Assembly (NCBI GenBank): GCA_008000375.1
Contig: SMOI01000097.1
Coordinates: forward strand, 54,484-104,188
Length of the DNA: 49,705 bases
Reading direction: 5' to 3'
Source: Poteriospumella lacustris
Taxonomy: Eukaryota; Sar; Chrysophyceae; Chromulinales; Dinobryaceae
Shown piece after piece: positions 9,597-19,534 of this stretch. The translations under genes and the position numbers were made by a program. The notes beneath the pieces are model-generated. The model was not told the DNA's origin. It was given only the letters and a program-made list of their open reading frames with translations, and searched no databases. Each line of letters opens with the position of its first letter. Within the stretch, counting starts at the first letter, position 1.

Positions 9597-10209
9597 TTAG
9601 TACTTTGTTAAAAACCCTTTGGCCTTGATGACTGCGCGACAGCGATCAGGCATACTGTCCAAAACTCGCCGCCATTGTTCCTTCGTCCAATGTAGATGAT
9701 CCTGAAACCATTTCACGCGATTTTGCGGTTCTTCTCATCAATGAAAGGTTTTCTGGCAGCCCAATACGACGCGAACTCTCCCGACTCCTTGATCCGATTA
9801 CGAATCGTGTTGTAACAAACGTTCGGCAAGTTGATCTGCTCTTTTATCTTCTTGGCGGTCAAAAATCGGTTGCGCTTAACCGAAACCGATGTGGCGTGGT
9901 CAGCTCGTTCCGAAGGTTTTGGGGTCGACCGGTCACTTTCCTGCTGTCGATGGAGCATTCAGCTTCCCAGCGTTGGAAGATTCTTGCGACCGTGCGTCGA
10001 TCAACCTTCACAATCTTCGCCACACGTGTGTAGGAGTTTCCTTGTGAAACTAGCTCCACAATGCGCAACTTGTCGGCACTCGAAACGTTGAGGTTGCACT
10101 TTCTTGGGGTCACCAATCTCCCCTCGTCAATCCCATCATACCCCTCGGCTTCTCCCTCGGAAAAATCTATTGAGTCAATGCAAAAACTAAAAAAGACGTT
10201 CGTATGCAT
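9597..10209 (-). mobile_element. Tc1/mariner transposase, internally deleted and frameshifted
   Basis: On the minus strand the N-terminal helix-turn-helix reads ADKLRIVELVSQGNSYTRVA and RTVARIFQRWEAE, with the GRP hinge (VTGRPQNL). After a frameshift the second DNA-binding part follows (NRFLTAKKIKEQINL, YNTIRNRIKESG, YWAARKPFIDEKNRKI). After another shift near 9713 it reads HLHWTKEQWRRVL and then directly DSMPDRCRAVIKAKG...TKY and TAA (9597-9599). The last stretch is the normal C-terminus of Tc1-like transposases, so the DDE catalytic core that should lie between WRRVL and DSMP (roughly 150 residues) has been removed precisely. It cannot be catalytic. Terminal inverted repeats were not found by eye. 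Confidence 0.75.
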
Positions 10210-10343
10210 GGCATATATCCAGAAGGCACTAACCTTGGTCAGGGATGCCTCATTGATTGAGAAGGTCCAGCAATTCAGGATCTGGATCTTCGTTGTAAGC
10301 TTTGCACTGCTGTTTGTAATTAACGGCTAGCATAAACTTTTCC

Positions 10344-10440
10344 CAATATCTCCGGATTGGTCGGTCACCCCCCTCTACATTTTTACAAACCCCGCTAAGG
10401 TTTTTACAAACCCCGCCGGGCAACCCTTCTTGAGTTGACT
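10344..10440. repeat. Short direct repeat TTTTTACAAACCCCGC
   Basis: The 16-mer occurs twice in about 45 bases immediately before the Copia RT fragment. Function unknown. Confidence 0.4.
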
Positions 10441-10860
10441 GTACGTCGACGACCTCATGATAACCTGCGTTGAAGAGGACATCATCAAGCGCTTCCTGGG
10501 AAAACAGATCGAACGGTTCAAGGAGTTGACCATCAATAGAGGCAAGGTCCATTCCTACCTCGGAATGAGCTTCGACTTCAGGTCCCCGCCGAAGGTCATC
10601 GTGGGCATGAGCGCCTACATCGATGACATGCTGCGTGCGGCAGAAACTACGGGCGCGCAGCGTCTCCCGCAAGCCCCGACCTATTCAAGATCACCGAAAG
10701 GGTGCAGTGTTAACGATGGATCAACGGAAGTCTTTCCATTCGATGGTCGCGATAGCCCTTTACCCGGCCAGATATCCTTACGGCCATCAGCTTCTTGACC
10801 ACCTACCTACAGAGGAAGATGAACGCAAATGTGGAAGCGTTCGTAAAATAGCTATTCCCT
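10441..10860 (+). mobile_element. Copia RT/RNase H fragment
   Basis: YVDDLMITCVEEDIIKRFL contains the RT active-site YVDD (bases 10441-10452). The frame continues as ELTINRGKVHSYLGMSFDF, then SAYIDDMLRAAE. After a shift it reads LTMDQRKSFHSMVAIALYPA and LPTEEDERKC, the conserved FHSMVAxxLYLA and PTxxDxxKL boxes before RNase H. It parallels the fragments at 6 kb and 12.5 kb; frameshifts make it inactive. Confidence 0.7.
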
Positions 10861-10929
10861 TATTCGGTATGGGCGAGTTTCGGTTTGGGGGAGTTTCATT
10901 TGGGCGAATAGCCCGCATGCCCACGGAAC

Positions 10930-11040
10930 AAGCGATGAAACGCTACCGAGGTAGAGGCTTCAAACGGACGGACACGGCGAAACTCGGACCCTCACACCTT
11001 CTCCAATCACTATCGGTGATTGCTTTGGAACTTCTCCCTT
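10930..11040 (-). repeat. Dispersed repeat family, copy 2 (truncated)
   Basis: It shares GCTACCGAGGTAGAGGCTTC through CTCCAATCACTATCGGTGAT with copy 1. The B-box/hairpin half is absent. The end TTGCTTTGGAACTTCTCC matches copy 4 (TTGCTTCGGAACTTTT). Confidence 0.6.
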
Positions 11041-11299
11041 TCACCTATACTTCATGCCGTTCCCGTGGTATACATCGGTACAATCGTTCTCCAACGCTTC
11101 GAAGTTTCCCCATCGTTTGTTTTCCATATCTAGACACAGATGTCACGAAGAGCGATGGTCATCGTATTCACGTCGTCTCACGTGGAGCGGGTGTAGGGCA
11201 AAAGGAACCCCCGGCCAAGGCCGACCCCAAGGCCGCTTCAAAACGAATTCCCTTGGCTTCCACCCTCGCCGACTCAAAGAGAAAGTCAACCCCAACATC

Positions 11300-12960
11300 C
11301 CCGTCTTGAAGCCCGGAAACGTCGCGGAACTGCTGACGTTGAAGGCCCTGCTCGCAGACTATCTGCGAGCCGAGTTCACGTTCAATGGCAACATACTGGC
11401 AACCCACGTGTGCTACACCGGTGACAAGACGTTATCGTTCGTGCGCACAGCGCACCTGAGCAGAGCAAGCCCAGAGCAAGCTCCTGGATGCTCCTGGAGA
11501 TCAGGCTGGGTCACAACAGGAAACTGTAAAAAGTTTTGCTCTCATGCTATCGAAACTGTCAGAAGCATCGCTGGCATCTCTCCGTAACCATCCAACGGCG
11601 AACTTGGTCATCCGCGCCGCAAAAGATCCGCTGAGATTTCGGAATGATACGCTGAGATTGAGATTACCCACATGGATACATCGACAAACATGGAGTCCCA
11701 ACTGTACCAGCTTGTGCGTGCCTACGATTGAAGGCACATTGCCGGAAGAAGGATTCGAGCCTGCTTCCGAACCAGAGCCGTCGCCGATCGCAGAGCCTGT
11801 AGATGCAGTGCCGGAACAGAATCGGAGGATGTGTCGCGTCGTCGACGAACCAATCTGAGGCAAAGTTTCACCCGAACCACGCGGGCGTTCAACGATGCTT
11901 TTATCTAAAAAGGTCTGAGAAAGGTACTACAGTGGAGGATTCATGCAAAGCCGAGCTGCAGCAAATGCTGGATAAAGAAGTATGGAGGCCAGTACGCTTC
12001 CACGAGGTTCCAAATAACATGCCTTCGTTCATGGCTTTGAAGGAGAAGTACGACGCACAAGGACAGTTCGTCAAGATAAAATCACGTTTCGTCGCTGGCG
12101 GTCACGTGCAGGCTCATACGTGGGAGCAGACATCGTCCCCGACTGTGTCAAAGACGTCCATCATTGACGTTGCCACTATCACCGCTGATATTGGCGGTGC
12201 CTACTTGAATGAGCAACGATCAAACCTTCATGATTCTGGACAAGAAGACATCCGAGATACTCTCTGACATGGACCCGTCATATAAGCCTTACATTGGGAG
12301 AAAGTGAACCATTGTGGTGAACACTCGGAAGGCTTTGTACGGTTGTCGAGAATCGGGACTGATGTGGTTCAGAACACTGTCCGAGTTCTTGCGTGGTCAA
12401 AGGTTCAAGGCAAACCCGTACGATCCCTGCCTCGTGAACAAGGCCAAGGGTAAAGCTCATACGACCATTGCCCTCTATGTCGATGACCTGTTCATGTTCG
12501 TTTTTGGGTTGGGGTCAGTTGACGTCGACATGCAGACGTACGAGGAGGACGTGGTGACGGTCCACAGTGTATCTGGTTCGGCATCGTCTCCGGCCTCCAG
12601 CGACTTATTCGAGGTGAATGAGAGCGCCGGACTAAGTGTTAACGATAAGGAGAGGTTCCACACTATTGTTGCGAAGCTAACCTACCTGGCAAAAGGCCGG
12701 ACCCTCTTACGGCTATATCGTTCTTATCGACAGTCCCCAACGAACCAAGACGAGCAGAAACTAACCAGAGTATTGAAGTATTTAACCTCGACGAAAGGAC
12801 GGAAGATCGTGCTGAACTCCACGACCACCATCTCGCGCGGCAATTGCGGCTACCGCGAACACCGCTGCGACATCGGTGGTGGGCGAAGACCTTGCAGATG
12901 TGATGGTGTTTTGGGACACCTATATCTTTGCGAATTCTTCCCGATATCGTGTAAATTGTA
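11300..12960 (+). mobile_element. Copia pol remnant, longest in the window
   Basis: A Glu/Pro-rich linker (around 11730-11850) precedes the RT. RT blocks in order: LQQMLDKEVWRPVRFHEVP, FMALKEKYDAQGQFVKIKSR then FVAGGHVQAHTWEQTSSPTV, TADIGGAYLNEQ, a frameshift, QTFMILDKKTSEILSDMDPS, a TGA at 12305-12307, then RKALYGCRESGLMWFRTL, RFKANPYDPCLVNK and ALYVDDLFMFVF (catalytic YVDD near 12475-12490). It continues with SPASSDLF, KERFHTIVAKLTYLAKG and SPTNQDEQKLTRVLKYLTS of the connection/RNase H side. Material between YVDD and SPASSDLF is deleted. Only a few lesions interrupt it, so it is younger than the other Copia scraps. The family resembles stramenopile Copia lineages, by inference. Confidence 0.75.
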
Positions 12961-13830
12961 ATTCGTTTTGCAAGTAGACGTGCAATCGAGGAAATGCAAT
13001 CGCTATACTTTTTATGAAGGGTTGCCTCTTGTATAGTTAAGTTATGCGTAATCGAAGTGGCGAGCCCTGCAAAAATAGTTTTGTCCGTCGGCGTGGCGGT
13101 GTCGCGGCCAGAATGGTGGGAATTTTAGCCGCTAAATGAACTGTTGGCTGCTTGGCAGGCTTGGACGGTTGTGACGTATTGGGAGCCTTGGGTGGTATTT
13201 CTATTCCTGTCATCTTCGAATGCATGGAAGACATTTACTGTACGCATCCAAGTACAAAGTATATATGTATTGTTGCAGTTATATTGTGTTGGTGAAACCG
13301 TTTTGGCGTGAACGGACAACAACTGGAATGTCGAACGCGAATATGCGTTAGGTAACAATGCGTCGTTTGTTCAAACTGAAGCATAACGTTCAGTCCAACG
13401 GTTCAGTCTGCTAATGCGACTTACACGGTATTTTTATCTCCCTCTGGAAGCAATTGCCAGTTTAACACAACCATAGGAAGGCGTACCTTCTGGCACGTTG
13501 GGCAAGATGCCACAATGGCGAAGGGACTGTGGGGGAAGTGGGGGTTGAGTAACTGGTAAGTGCGCCGCGCTTCATGGTGACCCGATCGATCACCGTGCAC
13601 TTGTGTTAAACTTGTGGAGAAGGTTGCATTGCATATTAACAATTGTACTCGAACAGCCATTGATATTTGATTAAATTTGATGTGTTGAGAAGAAGGATAT
13701 TCCAGAAGAAAACGAAGAGTGAAAGGAAAGGAGAAACTCTTCCTAAATCGCTTCGCCAATCCCCCTCGACACAAATGACGTCAAACATAGCTCTTTTCTT
13801 GGAATGACGGGAGTGTGTCGCGTACCGCCA
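12961..13830. other. No assignable gene
   Basis: AT-richer DNA with short frames on both strands (13037-13234 -, 13125-13358 -, 13421-13774 -) and no motif I can name. It may hold the far end of the Copia element and older repeats. Confidence 0.45.
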
Positions 13831-13835
13831 CATCT

Positions 13836-14187
13836 GCCCGCGACTGCCTTACGCGCAGGGTCTTGTGTGTCGCCGCCGGCAAAAAGGCGGGACTTGGGTC
13901 CCGGAGGCATCGTACGTCTCCTTGATGAAGAGCTAAGACCGTATCATGTGTCTTTGTTGATCTTCATTGAGCGTACTGACATACACGGGCTTCTAGACTG
14001 CCTTGGACTCCATCTGGTGGAGTTCGTTTTCTACGGACAGTATAGCGAGGTCGCCGTTTTGTCCGATGGTGGGGTTTATACCCATTTGGAAGCAATGTTC
14101 TTGAGCGACGTATACCCATGTTTCCGTCCCTGATAGCGCGTCGTAGTCCTGTTTGTCTTGGGAACTTCGCTTGGGAAGTAAGGGCAC
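13836..14187 (-). mobile_element. Copia pol fragment, minus strand
   Basis: Minus frame: IGQNGDLAILSVENELHQME then SKAV, a stop where Trp is expected, KPVYVSTLNEDQQRHMIRS, a second stop, LFIKETYDASGT, and after a shift PKSRLFAGGDTQDPA. This is the Copia RT N-terminus (E-L-x-Q-M-x-x-K-A-V-W-x-P-V; K-E-x-Y-D-A-S-G; K-S-R-L-x-A-G-G-D-x-Q-D). It is the same family as 8.9-9.2 kb. Two nonsense codons and one frameshift make it dead. Confidence 0.7.
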
Positions 14188-14189
14188 GA

Positions 14190-15163
14190 TTCAAGTGGAA
14201 GTATCAAGTGGAAGGTGTTGGATGTGAAAACAACATATGAATGAGTCTTCGTGTCAGGTTCTTCACTGAAGGTGCCATGTCCATGGCGACGCAGAACCCG
14301 AACTCCCAGATTACTCAGACAACACAAGTACAGAGCCACGTCAATTCTGGCGTTTACGAACTGAAACGATTGGATGCAATAAAGCTTGTTCAAGAAATGA
14401 GGAATGAACAAAAGAACCAGCTGCAGAAGTTGTCTCTAACTTGACGTCAATGATGGCGAACTTCAAAGGCTCTAATTAGCTCAACTTCTCAAGCCTCGAG
14501 GACCACAAAAGCATACAAATTTGGTAACAGTTGGGTTCGCGCATACCGAACAGTGATATGACGCTTTGCCCCTTCTCGCTCTGTATTTCCTGTTCTATTG
14601 GGTACTGGTGGGCCTATTTGCTCAGACATTCATTTCTTGTAGACATCTGTCTTGAATCAAATCTACATCTTATAGATGGAACGCCCTTCAATATAATTTT
14701 CGTTGGTACGCGCAATTCAGGCGAAACTCGGAGGCGAGAATCGTAAGCGTGATTCCGAAGCAATGGGCTCATCGTCATCAAACGTAAGTTAGTTTGGGCA
14801 AAACGCGACAAAGAACGCTCCCGCTAAAGGCTGATTTGGTGTCTCAGTATCCGTAATACGAAGTGCAATACGTATTGGTGTTTCGACTGCCACAAATACC
14901 TTCAATTCATCCCGAAGTGAGTCACAGTTCCGCACTTTTCTCCGCAAGACATCGAATTCTCTTTTGACATCAGCACTCTGTGAATTCTTCCATTATTGGA
15001 TTATTATTTCATTATTATTTGCAATAATTCGCAATTCGCAAGACGTTCTATCTTTACGCAATAATTCGCAGCAAAGAACAAGAGAAGCAAATATCGTATC
15101 AACTGGAACGAGCCCTCCCACCACAAGCAAGTAACTCGCCATACAAGTAAGTATGGTTGACGA
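14190..15163. other. No assignable gene
   Basis: Short frames only. The string TTAGTTTGGGC near 14788 and GATTCCGAAGCAAT near 14750 echo pieces of the dispersed repeat family, in scrambled order. An AT-rich stretch (14990-15080) contains repeated CAATAATTCGCA. Confidence 0.4.
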
Positions 15164-15174
15164 GGAGCTTCAGG

Positions 15175-15552
15175 CAGTGGGTGACAAAACCCGGTCGTTT
15201 CACCCAGACAAACGACCAAAAAGGGCGACGTCAATGAGTCGGCGGGTCGGCATCGTCGGATGGTCGCATCCTCGGGCGTCGTCAATGAGTCGGCGGGTCG
15301 GTATCGTTGGATGGTCGCATCCTCGGGCGTCGTCAATGCGATGAAAAACGGATATGCTTACCTTGAAGCTTAGGCCGGACATTCTCTGGAATCCACACAT
15401 CCAGACAAATTAGATGGTTCTTTGAAACATCAATCAGTCAATCAGACGTCCAACTCGTTCAGCGTCTAATTAAGCGTTTACACAGAGGTTAGGGGTGACG
15501 ACCTGTTTTTGTCGTTTGTCTGGGTGAAACGACCGGTTTTTGTCACCCACTG
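15175..15552. mobile_element. Mutator-type MITE, 378 bp, with 11-bp target-site duplication
   Basis: The ends are inverted repeats: 15175 onward reads CAGTGGGTGACAAAA and the other end, read backward from 15552, starts with the same bases. The first 42 positions match with one mismatch, and weaker similarity extends to about 60. Both sides are flanked by GGAGCTTCAGG (15164-15174 and 15553-15563), a perfect 11-bp duplication. Long TIRs with 9-11 bp duplications are characteristic of Mutator-like elements. It has no coding capacity, so it would need a transposase in trans. The centre contains two tandem 51-bp units. Confidence 0.8.
15230..15331. repeat. Tandem repeat, 2 x 51 bp, inside the MITE
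   Basis: Units 15230-15280 and 15281-15331 begin GTCAATGAGTCGGCGGGTCG and differ at only two positions; a third begins GTCAATG and then diverges. Confidence 0.85.
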
Positions 15553-15951
15553 GGAGCTTCAGGGCCCGCATCAAACTGAGCGACGTCCTTGTGTAGCAAG
15601 GAATAGCGACGTCTTTGTGTCATCTGCTGATACATTTGGTCTATTAATGCCAAAGTTCCCTAGCAAGCCCCAACCATGCGAACAAGAAAGACATTTTCGA
15701 TTCCAACTTTATCTATAGCTTGATCAAGAAGATACCTTGCATTCTTCTTTGGTACAACAGTGGCGTCCGAAGATTGTACAAACAGCGTTCCCCTAACAGA
15801 TACCAGCACCGTATTCAGCGGCCTTCTCTTGTTGTTCTTTGCACCGTCAGAGCATGAAGTGTTTCCAAGCCATGCAACATGACAGTTCGTTGGGTCTCAA
15901 TCAATTACAACTGCACTATTACCCGAAAATGCTCAAGCGTTCGTTAAGAAC

Positions 15952-16062
15952 AGCTTCTCGCGAAACATTATGGTACACACACTTCCAATAGTGGGAGGCG
16001 TCGTTTCATCAGATCCTTTGGATCCGTGCGCGCTGTCTGTGTTCCCCCTGAGTAGGTAACCC
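15952..16062 (+). repeat. 110-bp repeat, copy A (possible Copia pre-integrase remnant)
   Basis: Aligns with 17492-17600 (shared AGCTTCTCGCG, ACACACTTCCAATAGT, CGCTGTCTGTGTTC). Translated, NIMVHTLPIVGGVV resembles the M-V-x-x-L-P-x-V-x-G segment before the Cys pair of Copia gag-pre-integrase domains. A weak call. Confidence 0.4.
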
Positions 16063-16299
16063 GGTGAACTTGTTGTAGTAGGTGAACTCGCTCTCCTTGA
16101 GCAGGGCAGATTCGAATGATTTGAATCAAATAGAAGTTTACTTTCCAAACCCGGCTTTCTTGGTATGGAAAGAGCTTCCTTCTTCGTTCTTGTGCGCGGT
16201 TGACTGACCAGTATATCTTGAAAGGCCACGGTTATGTCAGCTAGCAGGGTCACTTTAACTTAAACTGGTCTACGTACATACTCCAGTATACCCAGAGCT

Positions 16300-16729
16300 C
16301 TTTGCTTGTCTCACCGCTTTGCCCCTTGCAATGCGGCCTCAGCTGGTCGGTAACTTTGGAACGCGAAGGACGTTTATGAGGGCTCCTTGATTGAGCGAAC
16401 AGATCATCGCGTCAGCCGACGGGAAGTCCAGTCGCTCTTGAAGTTTGCGTGCTTCCTGCGCGCGCTTGACTTGGTCTGCCGGGTAGGCTCTCTCTCGCTC
16501 TGCAGCAGTCATCATCATCATGTGTCTCATCGCATCAATATTAAGATACATCAAGATACATCGACGACATTAAGACCATTTTCCTTGACCCGGAAGCGGA
16601 CCGACACTTTGATCCCGGAAAACCGCACATCAAAGTGGGAATTTCGAACCCTCTGGCTAAAGGATAAAATGTTCGCCGCTTCTTCTGAAGCCAAGTAAAC
16701 CGGACCAACGCCCACGAACGAACCGGCAA
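16300..16729 (-). mobile_element. Copia-like gag-pol fragment, minus strand
   Basis: Minus frame 16339-16554 reads ADQVKRAQEARKLQERLDFP then SADAMICSLNQGALINVL: the A-x-x-A-R-x-L-x-x-R-L-G-F-P-S pattern followed by a N-x-G-x-x-x-N block, which I associate with the region preceding integrase in protist Copia elements. No integrase core is attached. Assignment is from motif memory. Confidence 0.4.
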
Positions 16730-17250
16730 ATGTTGGACGAAGCCCGATAATTTAATTTCGGTATCGACTTGTCGGAAGTCTAATACTGCAATAGGCTAAG
16801 ACAAGCAAGTTGGCTTGTGTGTCAAGTAGGATGTCGGTAACCTTCAAGTCACAAGCTCGTCGACTGTGGCATATGCACGGTTCGTGATCCCGCGAAGCCA
16901 AAGGTCGCTGTGGTGAGGCGGTATCCATCTCCTGCTATGGCTTCGAGACGGGGACAAGATCGTATTACGACAGAGATCGCATGTACGACAGACAAGACCG
17001 CTTGCAGGAGGTGGGGGGTTTCCACGTTTTCCGGACTTTTCCTGGGTTGTCGTGTCTATTTGCATGCTGCCGACCGTGGAATACACAACCGGGTGGTAGA
17101 ACCAGTTCTGGGCGTGAACAGTGTTCTGTTACACGCTTTCTTTCACAAGCTTGTACGCAGCTGAGATGTTGCGGGGATTGCCCGACGACACCAGATTATG
17201 ATTGTCATTAAGGAACTTGTGTGTCCTTGCTCGACGATCCTCCAATCCTC
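16730..17250. other. No assignable gene
   Basis: Overlapping short frames on both strands between 16844 and 17211; no recognisable domain. Confidence 0.4.
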
Positions 17251-17366
17251 GTTAGGGTTAGGAATAACTCAGCAAAAGCGAACCTCATTTTAGCTCAGCA
17301 AAAGCGAACCTCATTTGATAGTTTGAGGGCTTGTTGTAGCTAAGTTTCCGGGTTAGGTTAGGGTTA
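17251..17366. repeat. Telomere-like TTAGGG pieces around a 23-bp direct repeat
   Basis: GTTAGGGTTAGG at 17251-17262 and GGGTTAGGTTAGGGTTAG near 17350-17367 resemble TTAGGG-type telomere repeats. Between them CTCAGCAAAAGCGAACCTCA is repeated (17268-17290 and 17294-17316). A single ACCCTAAA string also occurs in dispersed repeat copy 1 near 8264. Confidence 0.5.
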
Positions 17367-17491
17367 GTTGGATTGTCCGAAGGTCCTTGACGCGGGTTGT
17401 TGCTGTAGGACTTATTACTGTGATGCCTCCTGCCTTGTCATTTCCTTTTGGTCTGGTCTGCCGTGGCGGCATCCGTTCAAAATCTGAAAAA

Positions 17492-17600
17492 AGCTTCTCG
17501 CGAGACAGAATGGTAAACACACTTCCAATAGTTGAAGGCGTCGCTGCACTAGATCATGGGGCCTGTACACGCTGTCTGTGTTCCTGATTAGATAACCCTT
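17492..17600 (+). repeat. 110-bp repeat, copy B (possible Copia pre-integrase remnant)
   Basis: Frame reads FSRDRMVNTLPIVEGVAALD then HGACTRCLCS; the L-P-x-V-x-G followed by C-x-x-C fits a Copia gag-pre-integrase zinc motif better than copy A at 15952. Same orientation as copy A. Confidence 0.4.
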
Positions 17601-17744
17601 TGACTAAGGAGTCCGGATGGTCCTTGGTCGATCTTGCCTGGAAGCTGTTTTTCCACGCAGCCTGAGGGCTGCGGTTCGCATTTCTCCCATGGAGCGTTCT
17701 TGGTCAAATACGTAAAGTGATAAAAAATAGTGTGCGCGCTTCGC

Positions 17745-17804
17745 GGGACCTTGAAGGATTGCTGGGACCTTGTTGGGACCTTGAAGGATTGCTGGGACCT
17801 TGTT
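17745..17804. repeat. Tandem repeat, 2 x 30 bp
   Basis: Two identical units beginning GGGACCTTGAAGGATTGCTG; each also contains an internal GGGACCTTG echo. Confidence 0.9.
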
Positions 17805-17941
17805 GATCTTGAGTCGTGTAGTCCATGGCTGGGATCGGAATTGATGACTGAGAAACAAATTGGCATCGGCTTGAGATGTCGTCTCGTCGCCTTGGAGAGT
17901 GATGGCGGTTTCACTTTTGTGATTGTCACACACTCACGCAT

Positions 17942-18081
17942 TGTGCTATACCCAGGTGAATTGGATTGTGATTACATCGTGTGGTTCACAGATGGCAAAG
18001 AACAAGACACAGTGAGGTGAGTACCGAGACAAACCTAGACATACACAGAACTATAGGGTACACTAGAGGGTGTACACTACA
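17942..18081 (-). repeat. 3' LTR of the gypsy element
   Basis: 140 bp, TGTGCTATACCC at the left edge to GTACACTACA at the right; matches 24123-24262 at 139 of 140 positions. Confidence 0.95.
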
Positions 18082-18097
18082 CTACCCCCTCCCCGGG
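18082..18097 (-). promoter_or_regulatory. Polypurine tract
   Basis: On the element's sense (minus) strand CCCGGGGAGGGGGTAG directly abuts the 3' LTR, the position of the plus-strand primer for reverse transcription. Confidence 0.8.
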
Positions 18098-18238
18098 AAA
18101 TGAAAAGGTCAAAGAGAATAGTACATGAGAAAGAAAAAGAAAAACATATACTACCGGTTGGAACTCTTTCGTAGAAAACATTTCCAAATTCTAATGCAAA
18201 TCTGTGTCCTGAAATCTTAGTAGGAGCTTTATATCCTT

Positions 18239-19507
18239 TTAAGCGTTGTCATCTTGACGACGAGTTGCCAATTTCCGTAAGCATCTCGTAGGGTGGTTGC
18301 GAAGATACTCGTGCACCACAGTGTTATGGAGAAGGTGAGCCCATGGTTCCCATGTTCGCTCATCGTATCCCTCCCATTCAACTAAGAAGGTCAATGTGGA
18401 CCGACGTTTTGGATTTCCCTTGACTCCATGTATTGCTTGTACATAGAATTCTTGTTTATCTCTTAGGGCGACCTCAGCTGGATTTGTCCTGGCTGGGTTG
18501 TAATTAAATTTACGAACCTTTGAAGGATCGATTTTAAACGTTTTATTTATGTTTAAATGTTGTAGCTCATATTGTCGTCGAGAAGCATTATATGCTACGA
18601 CACGAAATGGTCCCCGTAAGGGAGTTAATAACTTGTTCGGCGGTCTTTTACCAAATGCCGTGTCAGGGTATTCACACATGACATAATCGTTCGGTTGAAA
18701 TATAACCGGTGCTTCGTTAGGTGAGTTTTGACGCGTGTGTCTCAGTTGCTCATCTTCCTGCTGTTTCTTTGCAATTTGGATGATTCGGTGCTGGGCAGCC
18801 AACATGCGATCAATCCAAGAGCGTAAGGTTGGTGACATATTGTCATTTGGTGGAAGAGGTTCACCCGATTTCGCATCATAATTTTCATTTGGTAAATCTT
18901 CGAGCAGTACTCGTCTATCTAACCGAGTTGCATCACCAAATAATATTGCAGCCGGAGGTACTCCTGTTGCTTTATGCGGGGTTGAATTCATGATTCGTTG
19001 GATGAGAGGTAGGTAAGATGACCACGAGTCGAGAACCTTGCTGTCTGCAAGGAAAGCTCGCAAGTGTCTCAGCACCTCCTTATTTGCTCTTTCCACTATA
19101 CCGTTCTCTTCTTTCGAGTAAGGCGTAGCGACTATAGTGGATACTTGTAACAATCTACAAAGTTCCTTAACTGTTTCGTTTAAAAATTGTGTCCCTCCGT
19201 CAGATAACATCTGCAGGGGTTGTCCATATCTAAAGACGAACTCTAATATTCTTTCAGCGGCTTCTGTTGCGCCAACTGATTGAAGCGGAAACAATTCTAC
19301 AAATCTTGAGAAGTTGTCGATGACTACAAGGATGAACTCATATCCTCGGGCCGACTTAGTGTATGGACCCATTGTGTCGATACTAATTCTTTCCATAGGT
19401 GCCGGGGCCCCTGTCACGAAAGGTAACGCTTTTATAGCAGGTGCTAGGCGTCGTAACGCTTGGCATGTCGGACATTCAGAGATAAATTTTCTCACGTCTC
19501 GACGCAT
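18239..19507 (-). CDS. Integrase with C-terminal chromodomain (gypsy pol, after the amber codon)
   Basis: 422 codons from the first in-frame ATG after the TAG at 19535-19537; nine codons lie between. It opens with the second half of the integrase zinc finger (DVRKFISECPTCQAL, the CxxC). The RNase-H-fold core has D in ISIDTMGPY (about residue 44), D in MLSDGGTQFLN (about 101) and E in GIVERANKEV, with exactly 35 residues between the last two (D,D35E). The C-terminus carries a chromodomain (TFLVEWEGYDERTWEPWAHL), typical of chromoviruses that target heterochromatin. The frame is continuous with the upstream gag-pol apart from the one stop. As drawn from its own ATG it would lack the HH half of the zinc finger. 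Confidence 0.95.
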   Translation of the reverse strand: MRRDVRKFISECPTCQALRRLAPAIKALPFVTGAPAPMERISIDTMGPYTKSARGYEFILVVIDNFSRFVELFPLQSVGATEAAERILEFVFRYGQPLQMLSDGGTQFLNETVKELCRLLQVSTIVATPYSKEENGIVERANKEVLRHLRAFLADSKVLDSWSSYLPLIQRIMNSTPHKATGVPPAAILFGDATRLDRRVLLEDLPNENYDAKSGEPLPPNDNMSPTLRSWIDRMLAAQHRIIQIAKKQQEDEQLRHTRQNSPNEAPVIFQPNDYVMCEYPDTAFGKRPPNKLLTPLRGPFRVVAYNASRRQYELQHLNINKTFKIDPSKVRKFNYNPARTNPAEVALRDKQEFYVQAIHGVKGNPKRRSTLTFLVEWEGYDERTWEPWAHLLHNTVVHEYLRNHPTRCLRKLATRRQDDNA

Positions 19508-19534
19508 TAGAGGCCATGATCGTGACTTTGCTTT

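Noticed and set aside
15004-15336. Minus ORF containing two TTPEDATI peptide repeats
   Set aside because: The peptide repeat is just the 51-bp tandem repeat of the MITE read in one frame.
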